This document shows, piece by piece, positions 50,167 through 58,800 of a stretch of DNA of 64,000 nucleotides (positions are counted from its first letter, which is position 1; every line of letters begins with the position of its first letter). A program made the translations under genes and the position numbers. The DNA is taken from NCBI GenBank assembly GCA_002437665.1, contig DJQW01000002.1, positions 62,001 through 126,000 of the forward strand, read 5' to 3'. Origin of the DNA: Alphaproteobacteria bacterium UBA6376. GTDB lineage: Bacteria; Pseudomonadota; Alphaproteobacteria; Rs-D84. The notes beneath the pieces are model-generated. The model searched no databases, was not told the origin of the DNA, and was given only the letters and a program-made list of their open reading frames with translations.

Positions 50167-51380
50167 TATTTTTTCACAACGCGCAAGAATGTTTTTTTAC
50201 CCTTTTGCACGATGATTTCGTCCGCCGGCGCAACCATGTGTTTCGGGTCTATGATTTTTTCACCATCCAGTTGAATACCACCCTGTTCCACGTTACGACG
50301 GGCCTCGGACTTGGACGTGAATAATCCCGCCGCGCACAAGAAATCCAAGATACCCATTGCCGCATCAAATTCAATTTGTGCCTGTGGCATATTTTCGGAT
50401 TTTGCGCCGCCACCAAATAACGCGTCCGCCGCATCTTGGGCTGCAACCGCCGCATCGTGACCGTGCGCGATTTCCGTCGCAGCAAACGCCAACACGCGCT
50501 TTACCGCGTTCAGCTCCGCCCCGCGCGCCGCGGCCAGACGCGCAATTTCGTCCAATGGAATTTCGGTGAAAATCTTCAAGAATTTTTCAACCAAATCATC
50601 CGGCGTATTGCGGAAATACTGATAGTATTCATATGGCGACGTTTTTTCTTCGTTCACCCAAACGGCGTTGCCGGCGGATTTACCAATCTTGTTACCATTG
50701 GCGTCCGTAATCAACTGGGTCGACAGGACAAAAACCTCTTTGCCACATTTTTTACGCACCAGTTCAACACCCATAACACAGTTGCCCCACTGGTCTGCGC
50801 CACACAGTTGCACCGTGCATCCGTATTTTTTGTACAAGGTCAGGAAATCGACCGCTTGGAATGTCATATAATTAAATTCCAAGAATGTCATACCATTTTC
50901 CAATCTGCGGCGAACACTTTCCATACCCAGCATACGTGGCACGGTAAAGTCCGTTCCAAATTCGCGCAGGAAATCCATATGGCTGTACCCAGACATCCAT
51001 TCGTTGTTATCAACCATCACCGCGCCAGTCGGCGTGCCATCAAAATGAATAAACTTTTCGATTGAATGGCGCAACCCCGCACAGTTATGTTCAATTTGTT
51101 CGTCGGTCAACATCGGACGCCCCTTGTCGCGACCCGATGGGTCACCAATGCGCCCCGTTGCACCACCAACCAACGCGATTGGACGATGACCATATTTTTG
51201 AAACCAACGCATCAGCATCAGCGACGCCAAATGCCCAACATGCAAAGAATCCCCCGTTGGATCAGTTCCCCAATATGCCGTCACATGACCCGCATTTAAC
51301 GCATCATTCAGCGCATCCATATTAGACGCCTGATTGATAAAACCGCGCGCCTCTAATTCCTGTAATAATTCGTTTTTCAT
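50166..51380 (-). CDS. tyrS: Tyrosyl-tRNA synthetase
   Basis: Class I synthetase charging tRNA-Tyr, 404 residues. The HIGH-type motif is in GTDPTGDSLHVGHLASLML, followed by GGATGRIGDPSGR, and the KMSKS-type motif is KIGKSAGNAVW. An S4 RNA-binding domain closes the protein (GLFTSKSEARRNVEQGGIQLDGEKI). AAGGAA lies 8 bases before the ATG at 51380; the upstream extension lacks a ribosome binding site. It is co-transcribed with envC, an unusual partner. Confidence 0.97.
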   Translation of the reverse strand: MKNELLQELEARGFINQASNMDALNDALNAGHVTAYWGTDPTGDSLHVGHLASLMLMRWFQKYGHRPIALVGGATGRIGDPSGRDKGRPMLTDEQIEHNCAGLRHSIEKFIHFDGTPTGAVMVDNNEWMSGYSHMDFLREFGTDFTVPRMLGMESVRRRLENGMTFLEFNYMTFQAVDFLTLYKKYGCTVQLCGADQWGNCVMGVELVRKKCGKEVFVLSTQLITDANGNKIGKSAGNAVWVNEEKTSPYEYYQYFRNTPDDLVEKFLKIFTEIPLDEIARLAAARGAELNAVKRVLAFAATEIAHGHDAAVAAQDAADALFGGGAKSENMPQAQIEFDAAMGILDFLCAAGLFTSKSEARRNVEQGGIQLDGEKIIDPKHMVAPADEIIVQKGKKTFLRVVKK

Positions 51381-51483
51381 TTGCAAATTCCTTATGTCCA
51401 CAATGCTAGCAGAGTTTCGTCCCCCGCGCAAATGTTTTATATCGCGACGGAGCGTAAACAACAGTGCTACGCAACACTATTTA

Positions 51484-51568
51484 CTGGATTGCTTCGTTAC
51501 ACTCGCAATGACAGTGGTTCTAGTTCTTTTGTCATTGCGAGCAAGCGTAGCGACGCGTGGCAATCCAG
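51484..51568. repeat. REP-type pair upstream of tyrS
   Basis: CTGGATTGCTTCGTTACACT at 51484-51512 (identical to 35170-35198) and TTGTCATTGCGAGCAAGCGT...CAATCCAG at 51529-51568. Unlike the other clusters this lies between codirectional genes, in the tyrS promoter region. The 51381-51593 gap holds nothing else recognised. Confidence 0.8.
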
Positions 51569-51593
51569 TTGATAAAAGCACGAATTGTCTTCA

Positions 51594-51626
51594 TAAAAAA
51601 TACCGCCGAACGGCGGTATTTTTTTG
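51594..51626. terminator. Terminator of the rpsB-tsf operon
   Basis: ATACCGCC-GAAC-GGCGGTAT flanked by A and T runs, after the tsf stop. Confidence 0.9.
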
Positions 51627-51642
51627 TTTTCCAAATGTTGTA

Positions 51643-52512
51643 TTATGCCAACATTTTTGCGACTTCGTCCGCCAAGTTATCTTCGCGTTTCTGGATACCT
51701 TCGCCCAGTACGTAATATGCATAACCGGCCAGTTTGCCACCGTGTTCGGCGACAACTTCTTTGACTGTCTTGGACGGATCCATAACGAATGGCTGTTCTT
51801 CCAGAACAGTTTCCGCATAGTATTTGTGGATACGACCCTGAACCATCTTTTCAACAACGGCCTCTGGCTTGCCAGCGGTTGCACCGGATTCAATGAACAC
51901 TTTCTTTTCGCGTTCAACGGCGGCTGGATCAACATCAGCGATTGTCATAAATTCTGGTTTATTCGCTGCAATGTGCATTGCAATCTTGTTACCGATTTCA
52001 TCGATTTTTTCAGAATCACCATCGATTGCAACCGCAACACCAATCTGGCCCATACCTGGAACCAAGGCGTTGTGAATGTATGTGTAGATGTGCTGACCTG
52101 AAACCTTGGCAATACGGCGCAAGTTCATATTTTCACCGATTGTGGAAATAGTCGCTGCGATATCGTCTTTGACTGCGGACAATGTGGCGTCGAAATCACC
52201 ACCCAGTTCCAATGCCTTGGCCGCAACGTCGGCAACCAATTTCTGGAACTTGTCATTTTTCGCGACAAAGTCAGTTTCGGCGTTCAATTCAACAACACAG
52301 CCCATATTATCGCATTTTACAACGGTAACCAAGCCCGATGCCGCAACACGGCCGGCTTTGGACGCTGCTTTGACAATACCTTTCTGACGCAGCCAGTCAG
52401 CCGCGGCTTCGATATCGCCATTTGATTCAACCAAGGCCTTTTTGCAGTCCATCATACCTGCGGCTGTTTTTTCGCGCAGTTCCTGAATCATTTTTGCTGT
52501 TATTTCTGCCAT
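51643..52512 (-). CDS. tsf: Elongation factor Ts
   Basis: Guanine nucleotide exchange factor for EF-Tu, 289 residues. The UBA domain (IQELREKTAAGMMDCKKALVE) is followed by the TDFVAKND motif that contacts EF-Tu, then the core and dimerisation repeats. The ATG at 52512 overlaps the end of the preceding small gene by 13 bases. Confidence 0.98.
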   Translation of the reverse strand: MAEITAKMIQELREKTAAGMMDCKKALVESNGDIEAAADWLRQKGIVKAASKAGRVAASGLVTVVKCDNMGCVVELNAETDFVAKNDKFQKLVADVAAKALELGGDFDATLSAVKDDIAATISTIGENMNLRRIAKVSGQHIYTYIHNALVPGMGQIGVAVAIDGDSEKIDEIGNKIAMHIAANKPEFMTIADVDPAAVEREKKVFIESGATAGKPEAVVEKMVQGRIHKYYAETVLEEQPFVMDPSKTVKEVVAEHGGKLAGYAYYVLGEGIQKREDNLADEVAKMLA

Positions 52513-52826
52513 AGTTTTCCCCCTAGGATATAGTTTTTGATTTTAAGTAATTTCTGGTACTTGGCCACGCGTGCGACACAGCGCGCACGCTGAATTGCAC
52601 TGCTGGCGTCGCGTGCCAATGGGCCATACACCCCACGCACACGCGCCACATATCCCATGCATTGACCAGTGGTTCTGTCGACGCACATATATGCAACGGC
52701 ATCACCCTGATAAAACATGTCTGTGGCAAAATAGCGAACGCCCGCCGACGATGTTACGTATTCACCACGTTCATTCAATATTTTTCTGATTGAATCCAGT
52801 GATGGGGCGTCGCTATATTTGCTCAT
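52500..52826 (-). CDS. Small basic protein of unknown function inserted between rpsB and tsf
   Basis: A 108-residue protein, basic towards the C-terminus, with DAPSLDSIRKILNERGEYV at the start and TTGQCMGYVARVRGVYGPLA, IQRARCVARVAKYQKLLKIK in the second half. No signal peptide or membrane span and no family recognised. It lies 12 bases after rpsB and overlaps tsf by 13 bases, so it is translated with the two core translation genes. In most bacteria rpsB and tsf are adjacent. A function in translation is possible but is only inference from position. Confidence 0.7.
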   Translation of the reverse strand: MSKYSDAPSLDSIRKILNERGEYVTSSAGVRYFATDMFYQGDAVAYMCVDRTTGQCMGYVARVRGVYGPLARDASSAIQRARCVARVAKYQKLLKIKNYILGGKLWQK

Positions 52827-52838
52827 TCTGTAATGACC

Positions 52839-53684
52839 TTATTTGTCGGCTTTGTCGGCCAATTTGCCACGGCGTTCTGCGCGTGCTTCTGATGTTTTGG
52901 ATTTCTGACGTGCTTCTTTGTCTTTTACGCCCGCTTCGAAATCATCGGCCTCAGACATGTCTGCTTCGACCTTTTTACCAGCCGCACCGCCCAGACGTTT
53001 TTCAATACCGGACAGGATTGCGTCAACGAACAGGTCACAGTACAACTGGGTTGCACGTGCCGCGTCGTCGTTACCTGGTACTGGGTAATCAACCAATTCT
53101 GGATTCGCGTTTGTATCGCAGATAGCGATTGTCGGAATGTCCAGATTGCGCGCTTCGCGGACTGCATTGATTTCACGTGGAACATCAATGACAATCATCG
53201 CCTGTGGTGTGCCATGCATTTCCAAAATACCACCAAAGATTTCACGCAGTTTTTCAACTTCTTTGGTCATAACGCCAACTTCTTTCTTGGTCAAGCCCAA
53301 TTTGTCAGCATTTTCGATATCGGATTCCATCTTTTTCAGACGGCGAATTGACTGCGAAACCGTTGTCCAGTTTGTCAACATACCACCCAACCAGCGGTTA
53401 TTGACATAGTATTGACCGCAACGTTCAGCCGCATCTTTGACGATGTCTTTGGCCTGATGTTTGGTCGCAACAAACAGAACCTTGCCGCCGGCGGCTGTGA
53501 TTGCTTCCAATGCAACCAACGCGCGATACAGCAACGGTGCAGTTTTGTTCAAATTGATGATGTGAATTTTATCTTTGACCCCATAAACATACGGTGTCAT
53601 CAACGGATTCCAGCGACGTGTGTGGTGACCAAAATGGACGCCCGCTTCCATCAACTGTTTCATAGTAAATGTAGGCAATGCCAT
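52839..53684 (-). CDS. rpsB: 30S ribosomal protein S2
   Basis: 281 residues. The S2 core is clear: MKQLMEAGVHFGHHTRRWNP, YGVKDKIHIINLNKT, VLFVATKHQAKDIV, CGQYYVNNRWLGGMLTNW and PTIAICDTNANPELVDYPVPGNDD. The C-terminal 50 residues are a highly charged extension (AGVKDKEARQKSKTSEARAE) beyond the usual length. AAAGGAA precedes the ATG. Confidence 0.98.
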   Translation of the reverse strand: MALPTFTMKQLMEAGVHFGHHTRRWNPLMTPYVYGVKDKIHIINLNKTAPLLYRALVALEAITAAGGKVLFVATKHQAKDIVKDAAERCGQYYVNNRWLGGMLTNWTTVSQSIRRLKKMESDIENADKLGLTKKEVGVMTKEVEKLREIFGGILEMHGTPQAMIVIDVPREINAVREARNLDIPTIAICDTNANPELVDYPVPGNDDAARATQLYCDLFVDAILSGIEKRLGGAAGKKVEADMSEADDFEAGVKDKEARQKSKTSEARAERRGKLADKADK

Positions 53685-53800
53685 GATTTTTTCCTTTTTC
53701 TGTTGTTATCCTCGTCGTGGACGCCATACCAGATTTTATTGCAAACCCAGACAGAAAATAGCCCAACGACTGTGTTCTTCACGCTTGCACGTGTACCCCG

Positions 53801-53829
53801 ATACTAAACCAAACACCCATAAAAATCAA
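53801..53829 (-). promoter_or_regulatory. rpsB promoter
   Basis: On the minus strand TTGATT (53829-53824) and TAGTAT (53806-53801) with a 17-base spacer, leaving a leader of about 110 bases before rpsB. Confidence 0.5.
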
Positions 53830-53874
53830 GCACAAATTGACAAAAATGAATAAATTCAAATATAAAATCACAGG

Positions 53875-53903
53875 TTGACAAAAATATTTTATGTGTCTAC
53901 AAT
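53875..53903 (+). promoter_or_regulatory. Consensus promoter of the subtilase autotransporter (leaderless)
   Basis: TTGACA at 53875-53880, a 17-base spacer and TACAAT at 53898-53903. The ATG at 53910 is the seventh base after the -10 box, so transcription should start on the start codon. No Shine-Dalgarno sequence is present. Confidence 0.75.
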
Positions 53904-53909
53904 TTGCAT

Positions 53910-55739
53910 ATGAATTTATGGCGACGCATTTTGACCGCAACCGTAATTATTGGAATATCAACTGGAAATTCCATGGCGGCACGCGATTGCACCAATCCGA
54001 CATATCGCCACAATAATCCCGATGAATGCAGTATGTTTTTTGGCGGCGGTGTTGCACTGATTGGCACATCCACAATCGCGGCCAGTGCCGTTGCGCTGGT
54101 TGGTCTGTCGTTGGGTGGCGGCGGTGGTTCTGTGCACAGCAGCACCCCAAACGCAACATACGTCCAGCCCACACGCAGCATATATAATTATGTCGGTGGC
54201 GACATTGATGCAGCGCATCTGGCCGGTATTCGCCAAGAAACCGTATACCAGCGCAATCTGGATCAGTACAACACCATTCGTCTGGCATGGTCATTGGCAC
54301 GCGGTTTTACCGGTCGTGGCACAGAAATTGCCGTACTGGACGCCGGCCCCGACACATGGCACGGCAAAACGGTTGCATCATTCGCATCTGGCGCGGTTGC
54401 ACCAAACGCCACCGTCCGCGAATATAAAATCACAGACGCCAATATGGACTTTATACCATTTTCAGAAATTGGTGATGTTATTGCCCATGCCCACACCGCG
54501 GATGTATATAATGCCAGTTGGTCTGTTGAAATGCGCGCAACCCAGTTGAAATCGCGCCATCAACTGATGCAACTGACCGATGCCAATTTTGTAAATCAAA
54601 TATCAGATGCCGCAACCCAGCGCGACGCGATTTTCGTATGGGCGGCGGGCAATGACGGCAGCAGTCAATCCAGTGCGCTGTCCGCCCTGCCCGTTGTTAT
54701 GCCGGAATTGGACGGTCACTTTATAAATGTTGTTGCATATGATGATGCGACCGGCGCATTGGCCGATTACAGTAATGCATGCGGCATCACGATGAATTGG
54801 TGCATAACCGCCCCTGGGACACTCAGTACCGGCAAAACCATTGCCGCGGGGACAAGTTTCGCCGCCCCAATCGTATCGGCGGCAATCGCCGTATTGCGCG
54901 AGGCATTTCCATACATGACCGCATCGCAAATTACGTCGCTGTTGTTTGAAACCGCGCGTGATTTGGGCGCAGATGGCGTCGACCCAATCTATGGCCACGG
55001 CATGTTGGATTTGGAACGCGCAACCCGCCCTGTGGGCGCGGAATTGATTCCGTTGGACAATGGCGCAACGCAACCTCTGTCCACCGCGCGCGCATCGGGC
55101 CAGATTGCCCATAAAATCAAAAGTGCAAATCCGAAATTCGCATTTGTTGACGCATACGGGCGCGCATTTAACACCGATTTAGGCAAAAATATATCTGTTC
55201 AAAACCCATCAATCGGTTGGCAACACCTGCGCAGCAATAATATTGCGGCATTTCGTACCGGCAATATTGAATTTGGACTGCGCGAAATGGACATTTTACC
55301 AACAGATGGCGCACTGGGTACAAACAACCGCAATTTAATCAGTTTTATTGGTACAACCAACACGTGGGATTGGAATAATATCGAACTGTTCCAGACGTCC
55401 ACAATCGGTTTTGCCCGCGCCCAGACGAATGAAAATTCACTGATGACCGCGACATCCGACATCACAACCGCATCGGTTGCATTTGGCGCAAATATTGGCG
55501 AATTTACATTTGCCGCCGCAATCCCAGACACCGTGATTGGCGGGAATATGACATTGCGCCTGCCGACGGGACGCGCGGCGGGTGGCGAAATAATCTTTAA
55601 TGATTACACCATTGATTTGGTAGCGCGCCCATCGGTTGAATTTACAGGAAAATACAAGTTCCTGACCGTTGGTTTTGTCGATAACCCATACGGCACAGAC
55701 GAACTGTTTGTCGTAGGCAAATGGAAACTGGAATTTTAA
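53910..55739 (+). CDS. Subtilisin-family (S8) serine protease autotransporter
   Basis: A 609-residue exported protease. Signal peptide MNLWRRILTATVIIGISTGNSMA is followed by a hydrophobic Gly/Ala-rich segment (GGVALIGTSTIAASAVALVGLSLGGGGG) and the S8 domain: Asp in EIAVLDAGPDTW, His in WHGKTVASFASG, the oxyanion Asn region in IFVWAAGNDGSS and the nucleophile Ser in AAGTSFAAPIVSAA. The triad is complete, although the Asp and His motifs are unusually close together. The C-terminal 230 residues alternate in strand pattern and end with FVVGKWKLEF, like a small beta-barrel ending in Phe. It is probably surface-exposed and may process other surface proteins encoded in the window. Confidence 0.85.
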   Translation: MNLWRRILTATVIIGISTGNSMAARDCTNPTYRHNNPDECSMFFGGGVALIGTSTIAASAVALVGLSLGGGGGSVHSSTPNATYVQPTRSIYNYVGGDIDAAHLAGIRQETVYQRNLDQYNTIRLAWSLARGFTGRGTEIAVLDAGPDTWHGKTVASFASGAVAPNATVREYKITDANMDFIPFSEIGDVIAHAHTADVYNASWSVEMRATQLKSRHQLMQLTDANFVNQISDAATQRDAIFVWAAGNDGSSQSSALSALPVVMPELDGHFINVVAYDDATGALADYSNACGITMNWCITAPGTLSTGKTIAAGTSFAAPIVSAAIAVLREAFPYMTASQITSLLFETARDLGADGVDPIYGHGMLDLERATRPVGAELIPLDNGATQPLSTARASGQIAHKIKSANPKFAFVDAYGRAFNTDLGKNISVQNPSIGWQHLRSNNIAAFRTGNIEFGLREMDILPTDGALGTNNRNLISFIGTTNTWDWNNIELFQTSTIGFARAQTNENSLMTATSDITTASVAFGANIGEFTFAAAIPDTVIGGNMTLRLPTGRAAGGEIIFNDYTIDLVARPSVEFTGKYKFLTVGFVDNPYGTDELFVVGKWKLEF

Positions 55740-55774
55740 CCCACCACAGTCCCAGAAAATTTTAACATATTTAC

Positions 55775-55803
55775 TTGTCTTTTCACTATTTGCCATCTAA
55801 AAT
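55775..55803 (+). promoter_or_regulatory. Possible promoter of the alpha-2-macroglobulin/pbpC operon
   Basis: TTGTCT (55775-55780), 17 bases, TAAAAT (55798-55803). Imperfect, but the only candidate in the gap. GGAAGGGG lies before the ATG at 55837. Confidence 0.4.
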
Positions 55804-55836
55804 ACACCTGCAATACAGGAAGGGGATTTTTACACC

Positions 55837-58800
55837 ATGGCAACAAAGCAGAACCGCAAAAGTACCAAGAATCCAAAACGTAAATTATTTTCCGTACGCA
55901 AAATTGCGCTGGTTGTGTGCACTATCGTGCTCATTGCCGGCATCGTCGGCGTTATCGCACTGCGTCGTGGGAACGATGCGGCGACAAAAATGCATACGAC
56001 ATTTAACACCCCAACCGCGGCAACATTTACCGACACAAACAATGTAATGTTCACGTCCGACAATATTCCCGACGTGAATAATGCCCGCACACTGTCGCAC
56101 ATTCAACCATTGGTTATTTCGTATAATTGGACGTCCGGCCCATATAATCAGGCCGTGCGCCCCGACGCAACCAGCAACGACATCACAGCCGGCATTAAAA
56201 TCAGCCCATTTGTGCGTGGCACATGGGCACGCCAAGGGGGCGGTGACGAATTATCATTCACGCCCGATACCGACTGGCCCGCTGACACGCGATTCACCGT
56301 ACGCGTTGCGGACAATCTGATAAATTCAGACGTTGCGATTGACGACAAAACAATTTCATTCACAACCCCGCGCGTCACCGCCACGGTGGACAGTTTTAAC
56401 CTGTACCCCGCACCAAATGCCAAGAAATCCGTAATTGGTGTTGCCGTAATATCTTTTAACTATCCAATCATTACATCGGAATTTAACGATAAATTGACCG
56501 TTAAATTGGACGGGACTAAATTGGACTTTACGGTAAAATTTGATAAATTTCGCCGCACGGCTGTAATCACAACCGCGCCGGTACAAATCACAAATGACGA
56601 CCAAATTATTCGTCTGAAATTAAACCGCGTTTCGCCCGCCGCCGGCAATGGCGCGACCCAGAAATTGACCGCGCACGCAACCGTTGCCGCCGCCGATAAT
56701 ATATTCAAGGTGTCCGAAATCACAACCATCGCAGCCGATGACACAAACGGCAATGCGCAACAGTTGGTTCTGGTAAATATGACAGCCACCGCCGCTACAA
56801 ATACCGATTGGGGCAAATATGTTGAAATTTACCTGTTACCAGAATATAAAACTGATGACGAAAAATCAGACGAAAACCCACACCAATGGGCGGACGACGA
56901 AATCACGCCAGATGTGATTGCACACGCAAAAAAAATTCAAACAAAACTTGTTCCATTTGTAAATCCAACGGGCGTGTACCAATACGCTTTTTCATATGAT
57001 GTGTCCGCCGCAAACAGATTTATTTTCGTGCGCGTCGCGTCCGGATTTGAATCTGCATCTGGATTTTATGTTAAAGACGGCGCATCACGCGTTTTGTCCG
57101 TCGCATACCCCACGCGTACGGTAAAAATCGCCGGCAGTGGCGCATTATTATCACTGGCGGGCGATAAAAAGTTGGGCATTATGGCACGTGGTGGTGCAAC
57201 CGCAGCACACGTGAATCTGTCAAAGGTTAAATCATCTGAAATCAATCACTTGATTTCCCAGACATACAACATTTTTTCTGAAAACATAGAATTCAAGGGC
57301 TGGTCATTTGGCGTTGACGATATGGCTGTTGTATTCCGCAAAACAATTCCATTTTCAGACCCATCGATGACCAAAACCAATTATGCATCGATTGATTTGG
57401 GCGCATATCTGGACAGAACAGGTGGCGACAAAACCGGCATATTTGTAATTCAGGTCGCCCCCGACGCCACCGCTGCGCAGTACAGCGACCGCCGTCTGAT
57501 TCTGCTGACCAATTTGGGAATTATTCGCAAAGAAAATCAAAACAATTCGTCCACACTGTTTGTGGTAAATTTGTCTGACGGCACACCCGCCGCCGACACG
57601 GAAATAAACGTATTGGGGCGCAATGGCAACGCCGTATGGGCGGGTCGCACCGACGATGACGGTCATGCCGATATTCCAGAACTGTCATGGAATGAATATC
57701 GCGATGCGCGTGAACCCGTTGCGATTGTTGCACGCCGCGGCGACGATGTTTCATTTATTCCATACAACGCAACCGCCCCGATGGTTGATTATTCTAAATT
57801 TGATGTCGATGGCGAATATTATTATGGTGCAACCCCGCTGAATGCATTTGTCTTTACAGACCGCGGCATTTACCGCGCAGGCGAAGATATGGTTGCCGCC
57901 GGCATTGTAAAAAACAAATCGTTCAAGGCACTGGCGGGGATTCCCGTACGCGCCGAAATCACCGACCCACGCGGGCGCGACGCATTGACAAAAACATTCA
58001 CACTGGCGGGCGACGGAATGTTTGACATTAAATATACAATTCCCGCAACCGCCGCAACCGGCGAATGGCAGGTTCGCCTGTATTCACTGGACAGTCGCGG
58101 TCGCATTGACACATCACTGGGGGTTGCAACATTCCGTGTTGCGGACTTTGTCCCAGACAACATGAAAATCACCACCACCGTCGCTGGTGGCGACACAGAC
58201 GGTTGGATTGGGGTCGATGGTATGCGGGCAAACGTGTCCCTGCGTAATTTGTTCGGAACCGCGGCAACAGACAAACGTATTACCGCGTCTGCAACGCTGA
58301 CACCAACGAATTTTACATTTGATGCGTTCCCAGATTACGTATTCACACCGAACTTTATTTCGGGCACGGGTCTGGCCGATGGGACGGCGCGCGCATCACA
58401 GACATTCACGGCAAATATGCCCGACGCGCACACCGACGAAAACGGCGGCGCAACAATCGCCATCAATTTTGACGATGTAATCCCAGACGGCACATATATG
58501 TTGAAATTGACGACCGCGGGATTTGAATCCGCATCGGGACGCAGTGTTCGCACAACCACAACCGCGCGCGTATCAAATGCAAAATATCTGGTTGGCTATC
58601 ACGCCGATGGCGATTTGAAATACATCGCACGTGGGGCGTCACGCAATGTCAAACTGGTTGCGGTTGACCACACGGGCGCGGCCGCGGCGGCAAACAACCT
58701 GACCATGCGGACGGTTCATCGCGAAAACCTGACCAGTTTGGTCAAGGATTACAGTGGCTACTATAAATACCAGACCGTCACCCGCGATAAAGTAATCAGT

